A stretch of 64,000 bases of DNA from Polaromonas sp. (GTDB lineage Bacteria; Pseudomonadota; Gammaproteobacteria; Burkholderiales; Burkholderiaceae_C), in NCBI RefSeq assembly GCF_029945895.1, contig NZ_JAQSDL010000043.1, positions 62,001 through 126,000 on the forward strand, read 5' to 3'. Shown here piece by piece: positions 35,218 to 43,364 of this stretch (position 1 is its first letter; the number at the start of each line of letters is the position of its first letter). Under the pieces are notes generated by a model that saw nothing but the letters and a program-made list of their open reading frames with translations, was not told the origin of the DNA and did no database searches. The position numbers and the translations under genes are program-made.

Positions 35218-36390
35218 TCACACCTTGCTTGGTTGCTGCAGATCATGAAAAAACTTCTTTGCAATGTGTCCGATGGGATGCTCCTTGAGAATTCTGAGCA
35301 CCTTCTCGCTGGCGCCACCCTCCCCGTAGGGATTGCGTACCTGCCTCAAGCTCGTTTGGAAGCCTGCGGAATACAGCCGCTCCAGCGCGGCCGTAATATC
35401 CCCTCGCTCAGGTGCGCAGTTGATGATGCTCGCCGCCTGCAGCCTCCCGCGCTGGCGGTCGCCAATGTTGACTGTTCCCTTTTTGAAACTGGGAACCTCC
35501 GCCAAGCCGCTGGATGAGTTGCCCACCACACCATCAACCTGGGCAATGCAAGATAAATACCGCAATTGGCCAAGCGATACATAAAGGCGAGCATTGGCGT
35601 GCCGTTCAACAAATTGCGTCACCATCTGGATAAGAACCCGGCCCTCGGTATCTGCATTTGGCAAGGTAAAAACAAGCTGGGTATCGTGCAGTTCATCCAG
35701 TGAGGCCAACAGTTCCGCCATTTGATCGGCCGCTGCGTGGGTCTCAAGAGTGGCTGGATGAAAGGTAATGAGCAAGCTCTTCTCGCCAAGGCTGAACTCG
35801 AGCGATGCTTCAAGTGCAGCTCTGTCCAGAAGATGGATTCGTTTGATGCTATCGACGCCAAGACCGCCGACCAGAAACACGCGGTCTGGCTGTTCCCCCA
35901 GCTGAATCACTCGTTGCCTGTACTCTTCCGCTGCCACAAAATGCAAATGAGACATCTTGGTGATGGAATGGCGAAGGGCTTCGTCAAAAGCGCCCTCGGT
36001 GAGTTCGCCGCCATGCAAATGTGCAACCGGCACGCGCGCAACCAGGGCAGCGGCTACCGCAGCAAAAATCTCAAACCGATCGCCGAGCACCACGATCAAA
36101 TCGGGCCGCAATTCGCTCAGCGCCTGACCGAACCCGATCAAGCCCAGGCCCATGGACTTGGCAATCGCAGCCGGCGTATCGGCGCCCACAAGGATCTCGA
36201 TCTTGCGATCAATCTGGAATCCATGTTGCTCGATCTCTCGATAGGTGAGGCCGAACTCGGGAGACAGGTGCGTACCCGTAGCGACGACCTGAAGCACCAG
36301 ATCAGGATCGTCCTTGATGCCTTGCATTACCCAGCGCAGCAAGCCGTATTCGGCCCGGGTGCCGGTAATGACACAGATTTTGCGGCTCAT
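35218..36390 (-). CDS. legG: Hydrolysing nucleotide-sugar 2-epimerase (LegG/NeuC family)
   Basis: A 390-residue UDP-GlcNAc 2-epimerase-fold enzyme of the hydrolysing NeuC group: ICVITGTRAEYGLLRWVM at the N-terminus, VVLGDRFEIFAAVAAAL, HLHGGELTEGAFDEALRHSITKMSHLHF, and VVGNSSSGLAEVPSFKKGTVNIGDRQRGR. In the legionaminic pathway it turns NDP-diNAc-bacillosamine into free 2,4-diacetamido-6-deoxymannose. The ATG overlaps the LegI stop (ATGA). The NeuC group contains both sialic and legionaminic enzymes; LegB and LegC in the same operon favour LegG. Confidence 0.9.
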   Translation of the reverse strand: MSRKICVITGTRAEYGLLRWVMQGIKDDPDLVLQVVATGTHLSPEFGLTYREIEQHGFQIDRKIEILVGADTPAAIAKSMGLGLIGFGQALSELRPDLIVVLGDRFEIFAAVAAALVARVPVAHLHGGELTEGAFDEALRHSITKMSHLHFVAAEEYRQRVIQLGEQPDRVFLVGGLGVDSIKRIHLLDRAALEASLEFSLGEKSLLITFHPATLETHAAADQMAELLASLDELHDTQLVFTLPNADTEGRVLIQMVTQFVERHANARLYVSLGQLRYLSCIAQVDGVVGNSSSGLAEVPSFKKGTVNIGDRQRGRLQAASIINCAPERGDITAALERLYSAGFQTSLRQVRNPYGEGGASEKVLRILKEHPIGHIAKKFFHDLQQPSKV

Positions 36391-37394
36391 AACTCGATCA
36401 ATTCGTCTGCGGAATAATCACGCGCCGCGCGGCGCCCGATGACCTCATCCCAGCGCATGGGGGATATGCCGGTACCGGGCCGCTTGGCAGTGATATTTTC
36501 TGCGCTGAACAATTCACCTGCCTTGATGGACCGGTTGCTCACCAGCGATTTGCGTGCGATGGGCTTGTTTCTGAGTTCGCTGGAAGTCAGCCGTTTTATC
36601 CCGTCACCCAACGCCACTTCGATGTTGCGAATTGCCGTGACCATCGCCTTGAATTCGCCGGGCTCCAAGCTGGCCTTGTGATCAGGACCTGGCAGATGGT
36701 GGTCCACGGTCAAGTGCTTTTCGATGACGAGCGCACCCATGGCGACCGCGGCAATAGCCACCTCGATGCCGGCCGTATGGTCTGAATACCCGACCGCCAC
36801 ACCAAACGCAGCTTGAATACTTTGCATGGCGCGCAGGTTCACTTCGGCCATGGGCGTAGGGTATTCCGTGGTGCAATGCAACACCGTGATGTTGGCACGC
36901 GGCGTTCCGGCCTGTTCGAGCACGGCGATAGCGGCCTCGATATCACCCAAAGTTGCCATGCCAGTCGAAAGAATAACCGCCTTGCCAAGGCGGCCGACGT
37001 GGCGCAAATATGGCAAATTGGTAATTTCCCCGGATGGGATCTTGAAGTGATCCTGCCCCAAACTCAAAAGCAGGTCGATGCTCTCATTATCGAATCCGGT
37101 AGAAAAGAAACCGATATGGGACTTGGCACAGTGTGCGACGAGCTCCTGGTGCATTTCAGGACTGAGTTCCAAACGGCGCAGCATTTCATGCTGTGACTCC
37201 TGACTGTCGGTGGTCTTGTTCTGATAGTCGGCTTTTTTCGCACCACGCGTGACCAGGCGGTTTGCATTGAAGGTCTGGAACTTCACCAGGTCGGCGCCGG
37301 CTGCCGCAGCAGCCTCAATCAGCTGCCTGGCCAGATCGAGATCGCCGTTGTGATTCACGCCCGCTTCAGCAATGATGAGAGTTCGTTGTTTCAT
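36387..37394 (-). CDS. legI: Nonulosonic acid synthase (LegI/NeuB family)
   Basis: A 335-residue synthase that condenses a six-carbon amino sugar with phosphoenolpyruvate. The NeuB barrel has LIIAEAGVNHNGDLDLARQLI, DLVKFQTF, FFSTGFDNESIDLLL, KIPSGEITNLPYLRHVG, LHCTTEYPTPMAEVNLRAM and GYSDHTAGIEVAIAAVAMGA, and the C-terminal SAF antifreeze-like domain is from about 275 (RKSLVSNRSIKAGELF, KRPGTGISP). LegI is preferred to NeuB because the operon has LegB, LegC and an acetyltransferase. It is coupled to legG by a 4-base overlap. Confidence 0.92.
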   Translation of the reverse strand: MKQRTLIIAEAGVNHNGDLDLARQLIEAAAAAGADLVKFQTFNANRLVTRGAKKADYQNKTTDSQESQHEMLRRLELSPEMHQELVAHCAKSHIGFFSTGFDNESIDLLLSLGQDHFKIPSGEITNLPYLRHVGRLGKAVILSTGMATLGDIEAAIAVLEQAGTPRANITVLHCTTEYPTPMAEVNLRAMQSIQAAFGVAVGYSDHTAGIEVAIAAVAMGALVIEKHLTVDHHLPGPDHKASLEPGEFKAMVTAIRNIEVALGDGIKRLTSSELRNKPIARKSLVSNRSIKAGELFSAENITAKRPGTGISPMRWDEVIGRRAARDYSADELIEL

Positions 37395-37401
37395 GATCTG
37401 T

Positions 37402-38019
37402 CTATCCTACGAAGCGGGTTCCACTTGCTTGACTGTGCCGCACGGACAGCCCCATGCCGACCATGCAACCCTCGCCCAGCGCAATGCCCTCCCTGATGAC
37501 GCTGCCACTGCCAACATAGCTCCCTGCGCCAACGCGGGTATTGCCATTAAGAATGGCACCGGTCGAAATATGGCAGTTGGCCTCCACTATCGCGTCATGC
37601 TCAACAAGCGCCCGGGAGTTGATGATGCAGTTGTCCCCCACCTCGGCGCCGGCATTGACGACTGCACCGTGCATAACGATGCTGCCCACGCCAATAGTGG
37701 CATGACGAGAGACATAAGCCGCTGGCGAAATGACGGTCGGCAGTTGAAAGCCCAATTCAAGGAGCCGGAAATAAAGTCTGATGCGGACATCGGGGGACCG
37801 AATCTGGCCAACGCTGATAAAGGCATGCCGATATTGCCCGGCCAGTTCATGCAGATCGGCGTCAGTTGCGATAACAGAATACCCAATATGCAAGGAATCC
37901 ACTTCGTCGGGCATGCCGATCAATCCCGCAATCTGGTAACGCCCCTGCTGCTCGATGACGTCAATGCACGCGTGCGCGTGCCCACCCGCACCAACGAGGA
38001 TGAGGCCGGGCTTGCTCAT
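37402..38019 (-). CDS. NeuD/LegH-type sugar O/N-acetyltransferase
   Basis: A 205-residue left-handed beta-helix acetyltransferase. The N-terminal Rossmann-like PglD_N region (ILVGAGGHAHACIDVIEQQG) is followed by hexapeptide repeats from about residue 105 (ATIGVGSIVMHGAVVNAGAEVGDNCIIN, with H117-type catalytic His in the H.. region). In this setting it would acetylate the 4-amino group of the NDP-sugar made by LegC, that is LegH, although NeuD-type proteins can also O-acetylate sialic acids. The start overlaps the LegC stop (ATGA). Confidence 0.87.
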   Translation of the reverse strand: MSKPGLILVGAGGHAHACIDVIEQQGRYQIAGLIGMPDEVDSLHIGYSVIATDADLHELAGQYRHAFISVGQIRSPDVRIRLYFRLLELGFQLPTVISPAAYVSRHATIGVGSIVMHGAVVNAGAEVGDNCIINSRALVEHDAIVEANCHISTGAILNGNTRVGAGSYVGSGSVIREGIALGEGCMVGMGLSVRHSQASGTRFVG

Positions 38020-39194
38020 GGACCGACGGGCACCAGACCCGCGCTGCTCGGAATGTTGATCAGGCGCTGTGCCAGCGAAAGGGCACCAGACAGATCCATA
38101 CGCTGGCTATCCTTGAACGGCGTCAACTCATGCATGAGAATCCAGACCGGGCGCGTCATGAGACCCGCGTCATTGGTTGCCTTCAATATCAGATCGCGTT
38201 GATCCGATTGCGCCACGTCCAGCAACAAGGCCTGCAACCAGTAGTTGCTACGACATTGTTCAGGCTCCTTCACCAGTTCGACACCGGGCACCTGCGAAAA
38301 AGCGGCTTGGTACCTTTCAAACAATGCCCTCTTTGAAGAAAGCATGTCGGGCAATTTTTCCAGCTGAGCACAACCCAGGGCCGCGTTCAGGTTGGGCATT
38401 CGGTAGTTGTACCCCACCTCGTCATGCCGATACTCCCACGCGTGCGGCACCTTGGCAGTTGTGGTCAGGTGCTTGGCACGAACCGCGAGTTCTGCGTCGT
38501 TGGTCAGAATCGCGCCTCCTCCGCCGGTAGTGATCGTCTTGTTGCCGTTAAAGCTCAAGGTTCCCAATTTTCCAAACGTCCCGGTATGTTGTCCGTGGTA
38601 ATAACTTCCCAGCGACTCGGCTGCATCTTCCACCAGTGCAAGATTGAAGTCGGATGCAACGGAAAGAACGCCATCCAGGTCAACCGGATGACCAAAAGTG
38701 TGCATTGGCACCAACGCCCTGATAATGCGACCAGTAGCACGATTAACGCATTGGCCGAGGCGTTGATCGGTGTGATTGCGAAGGTACTCTCTGAGTTTTG
38801 CGGCATCTACGCCCAGGTTTCGGACATCGCTATCGATCAAATGGGGGGTGGCCCCACAATAGGTTACCGCGTTGGCAGTAGCTGCAAAGGTAAGAGCCGG
38901 GATCAGGACCTCATCGTCGGCTTTGACACCGGCCAGCTTCAAGGCGATATGCAGAGCCGCGGTCCCATTGACAACCGCGACCGCGTGCTTGGCGCCTGTA
39001 AACGCCGCCAGCTCAACCTCAAATCGGTCAACAAACTTTCCCACCGAGGAAACGAATGTGGAATCGAGACACTCCTTGAGATATTGCCATTCGTTTCCGG
39101 AAAAGCTGGGCTCGTGCAGGACCGCAGGCCGGGCTCCGACAACGCTCTTAATGGCAGCAACAATTTCCTCAGCAAGAAGCGGCGATGTGCTCAT
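38016..39194 (-). CDS. legC: LegC-family PLP aminotransferase
   Basis: A 392-residue DegT/DnrJ/EryC1-fold aminotransferase. The signatures are those of LegC: LHEPSFSGNEWQYLKECLDSTFVSSVGKFVDRFE in the N-terminal region (quoted in part), VNGTAALHIALKLAGV, VPMHTFGHPVDLDGV, LVEDAAESLGSYY, FNGNKTITTGGGG with the PLP Lys, and YRMPNLNAALGCAQLE. It adds the 4-amino group to the 4-keto-6-deoxy sugar from LegB. The ATG at 39194 is chosen because the alternative upstream codon is TTG inside legB. This gene and legB are the best evidence for a legionaminic rather than sialic or pseudaminic product. Confidence 0.92.
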   Translation of the reverse strand: MSTSPLLAEEIVAAIKSVVGARPAVLHEPSFSGNEWQYLKECLDSTFVSSVGKFVDRFEVELAAFTGAKHAVAVVNGTAALHIALKLAGVKADDEVLIPALTFAATANAVTYCGATPHLIDSDVRNLGVDAAKLREYLRNHTDQRLGQCVNRATGRIIRALVPMHTFGHPVDLDGVLSVASDFNLALVEDAAESLGSYYHGQHTGTFGKLGTLSFNGNKTITTGGGGAILTNDAELAVRAKHLTTTAKVPHAWEYRHDEVGYNYRMPNLNAALGCAQLEKLPDMLSSKRALFERYQAAFSQVPGVELVKEPEQCRSNYWLQALLLDVAQSDQRDLILKATNDAGLMTRPVWILMHELTPFKDSQRMDLSGALSLAQRLINIPSSAGLVPVGP

Positions 39195-39199
39195 GTCAT

Positions 39200-40216
39200 T
39201 CAAAGGTTGTAAATGTCCGTCTTGTAAGCACGCAGATTGTCTGGCTTTGTGAACCAGACGGCAGTCTCAGCCAGACCGCGCTTGAATCCCTCGCGCCCTC
39301 CGTATTCAGGTTGCCAGCCAAAGAGTGCCTTTGCCTTGGCGTTGCCGGCCCATAGTCGCTCGACTTCCGAGTTTTCGGGGCGCAAGCGGGCTTCGTCAGT
39401 CAGAATCTCGATCTCCGCATTCATGACTTCGGCGATTAGCCGGGCGGTCTCACCAATAGAGATTTCGAAATTACTGCCGAGGTTGACAACCTCGCCCAAG
39501 CCCTGATCTGAATTGAGTATGGCGATAAAACCCGCGACCGTGTCCTGCACGAAATTGAAATCGCGCGTAGGAGACACCGCACCCAGCTTAATCTGCCGTT
39601 GCCCTTTGGCGATCTGAGTAATGATTGTCGGAATTACGGCGCGCGCGGACTGGCGCGGTCCATACGTGTTGAAAGGCCGCGCAATAACCACGGGCAGCCC
39701 GAAGGATGCGTAGAACGAATACGCCAGCTGATCTGCTGCTATCTTGGTGGCAGAGTACGGCGACTGACCTTGCAGTGGATGCTCCTCGGTGATGGGTACA
39801 AAACGTGCTGTGCCATAGACTTCGCTGGTTGATGTATGGACCACCCTTTTGACGCCAAGCTCGCGCGCCGCCTGCAGCACGTTCAGAGTTCCCTTGATAT
39901 TGGTATCCACATAGGTGTCAGGCGAGTGATAGGAATAAGGGATCGCGATAAGGGCTGCCAGATGAAGTACCACGTCACAATCCGTCATTGCCATTTTGAC
40001 GCCGTGCGGGTCACGAATATCACCGGAAAAAACTTCGATCTTGTCTTTTACATCCGGCGCGCACTGATCAAGCCAGCCCCAGGAATTGAAGGAGTTATAG
40101 AGAACGAAAGCGCGCACCGTATGTCCCTGCCGCACCAGCTCCTCGGTCAGGTGGGATCCGATGAAACCGTCCGCGCCGGTGACGAGAATTCTTGATGTTT
40201 TAGACTGGATGTTCAT
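39200..40216 (-). CDS. legB: LegB-family NDP-N-acetylglucosamine 4,6-dehydratase
   Basis: A 338-residue extended SDR. Signatures are ILVTGADGFIGSHLTEELV, LAALIAIPYSYHSPDTYVDTN, TSTSEVYGTARFVPI, and QSPYSATKIAADQL (Tyr-x3-Lys). ARPFNTYGPRQSARAVIPT then DFNFVQDTVAGF complete the LegB pattern. It removes water from UDP- or GDP-GlcNAc keeping C5 configuration, the first committed step to legionaminic acid. With the PtmE-like gene in the operon the GDP-sugar is the likelier substrate. Its start overlaps the end of the ABC transporter gene by 17 bases. Confidence 0.92.
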   Translation of the reverse strand: MNIQSKTSRILVTGADGFIGSHLTEELVRQGHTVRAFVLYNSFNSWGWLDQCAPDVKDKIEVFSGDIRDPHGVKMAMTDCDVVLHLAALIAIPYSYHSPDTYVDTNIKGTLNVLQAARELGVKRVVHTSTSEVYGTARFVPITEEHPLQGQSPYSATKIAADQLAYSFYASFGLPVVIARPFNTYGPRQSARAVIPTIITQIAKGQRQIKLGAVSPTRDFNFVQDTVAGFIAILNSDQGLGEVVNLGSNFEISIGETARLIAEVMNAEIEILTDEARLRPENSEVERLWAGNAKAKALFGWQPEYGGREGFKRGLAETAVWFTKPDNLRAYKTDIYNL

Positions 40217-41999
40217 TTGTACTTACTGTCTGCTCGACAATATCCTGATAACTGCCGCTGCGCTTGATTTGGCCGTCGCTCAAGTCGACGACATGGGTGC
40301 AGTTCTGGAGAGTTGTAAGGCGATGGGCAACGATGAGCACCGTAATTTCTTCACCCAGATTCTCGATTGCTTCCATAACCGCCAATTCGGTCTCGTTGTC
40401 AAGCGCACTCGTAGCCTCGTCAAACACGATAACGTCAGCCTTCTTATAAAGTGCACGGGCAATGCCTATGCGCTGCCGCTGCCCTCCTGACAGACGCACG
40501 CCCCGCTCACCGACGACCGTGTTGTATTGCTGGCTCCAGGAATCGATGTCCTGGGCAATCTGGGCTTTCTGCGCTGCTTGCCTAACTCGGGCGTGATCAA
40601 TTTGATCCAGCGGCATCCCAAAGGCAATATTCTCCGCAATGGTGGCGTCAGCCAGAAAGATGGCTTGAGGCACATGCGCAATATGCGACTGCCAGGCGCG
40701 GTGATTTTGAGCGGTTATGTTCACACCGTCGACGGCCAGGCTGCCCGCGACAGGATGGAGCAAACCCATGATGAGGTCCAGCAAGGTGCTTTTCCCACTT
40801 CCCGTAGTCCCCATGAATCCAATGCGACTTCCTTTCGGGATATCGAGATCCACGCCCCGCAATACCCACGGTGTCCCGAGCGTGTAACGAAAGGCCAGCT
40901 GGTTCAGCGTAATTCTGTCCCTGAATGCAAGAGGCGAAACGGGCGGTGCATCGGCATGCGCGGGAAGCGGTTGATCAAGCAAGTCCAGCGCATCACTCAG
41001 CGAAGCCTGGGCACCAAGCATGGAGGTCCAACTGGAATAGGCTTGCTGCAATACAGGCAACAGGCGCTGCGCGCCAAGCGCGAGTGCGCCAAGAACAGGG
41101 ATGGCATTGGCAATACCGCCCGGCCGGCCAACCATCGAAAAGGCAAGCGCGGAAATGAGAACCATCCCCAACGCTTCAATGGCGAAGCGAGGACTGCTGC
41201 TTATGATTTGCACGTTTGCAGTGGCGCGGCGTAGCGGCAAGTCCGCACTACGATAAATATTGCAATATGCAGCTTGCGTGCCGTCGATAAGAACGTCACG
41301 AATTCCACCCAAGCCCTCCTGCAAAGCCTTGACAACTTGATTCTGCTCACGGCTGATGCGTTGCCCATCTCGCATGAGGCGTTTCTTGGTGACAAGAATT
41401 ACCAAGGCATAAATGACGCCAAAACCCACAAAGGCGGCAAAAGCAATCAGCGGTTCAATTGCAAGCAAGGCAACCAAAATGGTGAAGAGCATCAAGCTGG
41501 AGCTGAGGATGGTGAGTGCGGGAAGCACCATCTGATGGACGACGATGTTTGCCTTGTTGGTAATTCCTGCGATGACCTCACTGCTATTGCGTGCGACATG
41601 CACTGCATAGGGTTGATACAAGGTTCTTCGGTAAATGCTGATGCTGAAGTCTGCCCCGACGGCATGACCCAGCCGGATTTGGGCCCACAACAAAACCAGT
41701 CGTATGACACCTGAAAAAAGTGCTCCCATGGCAAAGGCGATGGTCAGGGGCAGCAGCAGTTGTTTTGGCTCGGTAAGGCCCAGGGCCTGGATAAACGGTT
41801 GGGTAAGCGGGTGAGCGAACACCCTCTCCGGTGCTGTGAGCACCCCCAAAAAGGGCAGCACGGCACCAATGCTCACGGCCTCGGCAAAGGATGCCAGGAT
41901 CATGAGCAAAAACAACAAGCAGAATTGCACGCGACGCCGCGGATCAATGTGATGCCAAAGGCGACGGAGCAACGCGGAAATGGGGTGAAAGTGCTGCAA
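40200..41999 (-). CDS. ABC transporter, fused permease and ATPase (PglK-like flippase)
   Basis: A 599-residue half-transporter. Six membrane segments lie in the first 320 residues (for example FCLLFLLMILASFAEAVSIG). The ATPase has Walker A GTTGSGKSTLL near 400, signature LSGGQRQR and Walker B VIVFDEATSALD. The overall plan and the N-terminus (SFAEAVSIGAVLPFL, then a short periplasmic helix) resemble Campylobacter PglK, which flips lipid-linked oligosaccharides. As no Wzx-type protein was found in the locus it is the best flippase candidate. The TTG start at 41999 lacks a clear Shine-Dalgarno and is tentative. It may instead be a general lipid exporter. Confidence 0.85.
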   Translation of the reverse strand: MQHFHPISALLRRLWHHIDPRRRVQFCLLFLLMILASFAEAVSIGAVLPFLGVLTAPERVFAHPLTQPFIQALGLTEPKQLLLPLTIAFAMGALFSGVIRLVLLWAQIRLGHAVGADFSISIYRRTLYQPYAVHVARNSSEVIAGITNKANIVVHQMVLPALTILSSSLMLFTILVALLAIEPLIAFAAFVGFGVIYALVILVTKKRLMRDGQRISREQNQVVKALQEGLGGIRDVLIDGTQAAYCNIYRSADLPLRRATANVQIISSSPRFAIEALGMVLISALAFSMVGRPGGIANAIPVLGALALGAQRLLPVLQQAYSSWTSMLGAQASLSDALDLLDQPLPAHADAPPVSPLAFRDRITLNQLAFRYTLGTPWVLRGVDLDIPKGSRIGFMGTTGSGKSTLLDLIMGLLHPVAGSLAVDGVNITAQNHRAWQSHIAHVPQAIFLADATIAENIAFGMPLDQIDHARVRQAAQKAQIAQDIDSWSQQYNTVVGERGVRLSGGQRQRIGIARALYKKADVIVFDEATSALDNETELAVMEAIENLGEEITVLIVAHRLTTLQNCTHVVDLSDGQIKRSGSYQDIVEQTVSTNEHPV

Positions 42000-42019
42000 G
42001 TTAATTAGGAGATGTAAAT

Positions 42020-42034
42020 TAGTCTGACTCCGTC
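42020..42034. other. Small inverted repeat between genes
   Basis: In the 89-base gap between the methyltransferase and flippase genes the sequence TCTGAC-TCC-GTCAGA forms a perfect six-base stem with a three-base loop. A second CTGACGCGTCA lies a few bases on. There is no T run, so it is not a standard terminator. It may be a protein-binding site or mRNA hairpin. Coordinates are approximate to a few bases. Confidence 0.3.
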
Positions 42035-42088
42035 AGAACGCACTGCTCTGACGCGTCAAGACCCATACGAAGCAAGCCTGCGCCGCAA

Positions 42089-43327
42089 TCAGATTTTAAC
42101 AATCTCAAATTTGGGTAATGGGAAAACGAGACTCCTGCCTTTCATCGATGGCAGGGATTCAAAAAAAGCTCTGAAATGCCAGGGCAGTACCAGCAGGTAA
42201 TCAGGGTCCGATGCCAGCACCTGCTGCTCCGGCACCAGCGGAATATGAGTCCCGGGAGTAAAAGACCCGAACTTGTCCTCATTGACTTCACCAATTTCGC
42301 GGACCAGGTTTTCATCTATTCCAAAATACTGCAGCAGGACATTTCCTTTGGTGGACGCACCCAATCCACAAACCGTTTTACCGCTTCTTTGAGCTTCCTC
42401 AAGGAAACTCATCAGGGCAGCACGTGCCTCCTCCACACGAAGCTTGAACGCATCAAACGCCTGGGTGCTGTCAAGTCCCAGAGCCACTTCATCCTCCAAA
42501 ATCTTGTTGAGCCACTCGGCATTGACCGGGCGTTGCGAGTCACGCTTGGCTGCCACGATGGAAAAGCTGCCGCCGTTGACCTCATTGAACTCAACATCCA
42601 GAACCTTGAGACCCGCTTTGTCGGCTATCCAGTTGATCTGCTTCAGTGCATAAAACTCAAGGTGTTCGTGGCAAATGGTGTCGAAGGAATTGGTTCGGAG
42701 CATCGCCGGCAAGTAACTTTGCTCGAATATCCAGACTCCCTCGTCTGCAAGCGATCCTTCAATTTCACGGGCAAAGGCAATGGGATCCTCCAGGTCATAA
42801 AACATGGAGAATGAAGTGATGACTTTGGCCTTTTTGTCAGCCAGTTTGGCAGCGATTGCCTTGGCGGAAAAGAAATCGGCGATGAGTGTTATTTCAGCGG
42901 GGTAATACGAAGCGAACTTGATGCCCGTCGGGTCCACCCCGATGAGGCGGTATTGATCCTGCGGATAGGCGAGCAGGGTTGTGGCGTCGTTGCTGCCGAT
43001 GTCAACGACCATGTCACCGGGTTCCAGGACTCCCATTGCCAGAATTTTTTTAACCTTTGAATGCAGGTGGCGAACCATGCTTGCATTCAATCCCGAGCGA
43101 TAGCCGTAATTGAGGCCATACATTTCGCTGAGATCGTAGCTTTGCTTGAGCTGCACCAGGCCGCATCCATCCACGGCAGAGCACTTGACCAGTTCAACCG
43201 GACCAGATGTAACGCTCTCAGAGCGGGAATTGGGAAACACACCAGTCAAGGCTTGCTCCCCCAAAGTCATCACTGTCGTCAACTGCGCGCCGCCACAGAT
43301 ACGGCACTTCGAAATGGTTGTAAACAT
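42089..43327 (-). CDS. NDP-sugar C-methyltransferase (TylCIII-like)
   Basis: A 412-residue protein with the three-domain layout of sugar C-methyltransferases: an N-terminal zinc-binding region (CRICGG, then GCGLVQL), a SAM-binding domain at about 95-200 (VVDIGSNDATTLLAYP), EHLEFYALKQINWIA, and a C-terminal domain (VCGLGASTKGNVLLQYFGI). TylCIII-type enzymes methylate C3 of a 4-keto-6-deoxy sugar. Lying just after gmd it may act on GDP-4-keto-6-deoxymannose or a derivative, giving a branched sugar; that is inference. ATG at 43327. It is followed by the flippase gene after 89 bases. Confidence 0.88.
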   Translation of the reverse strand: MFTTISKCRICGGAQLTTVMTLGEQALTGVFPNSRSESVTSGPVELVKCSAVDGCGLVQLKQSYDLSEMYGLNYGYRSGLNASMVRHLHSKVKKILAMGVLEPGDMVVDIGSNDATTLLAYPQDQYRLIGVDPTGIKFASYYPAEITLIADFFSAKAIAAKLADKKAKVITSFSMFYDLEDPIAFAREIEGSLADEGVWIFEQSYLPAMLRTNSFDTICHEHLEFYALKQINWIADKAGLKVLDVEFNEVNGGSFSIVAAKRDSQRPVNAEWLNKILEDEVALGLDSTQAFDAFKLRVEEARAALMSFLEEAQRSGKTVCGLGASTKGNVLLQYFGIDENLVREIGEVNEDKFGSFTPGTHIPLVPEQQVLASDPDYLLVLPWHFRAFFESLPSMKGRSLVFPLPKFEIVKI

Positions 43328-43364
43328 CGCTTAATTCCTAAAATTGATGGCAGCAGAAGATGAT

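Noticed and set aside
36387-37394. Sialic acid (NeuB) or pseudaminic acid (PseI) pathway.
   Set aside because: LegB- and LegC-type genes are present, and no PseB/PseC/PseG-like gene was recognised; a legionaminic product fits better.
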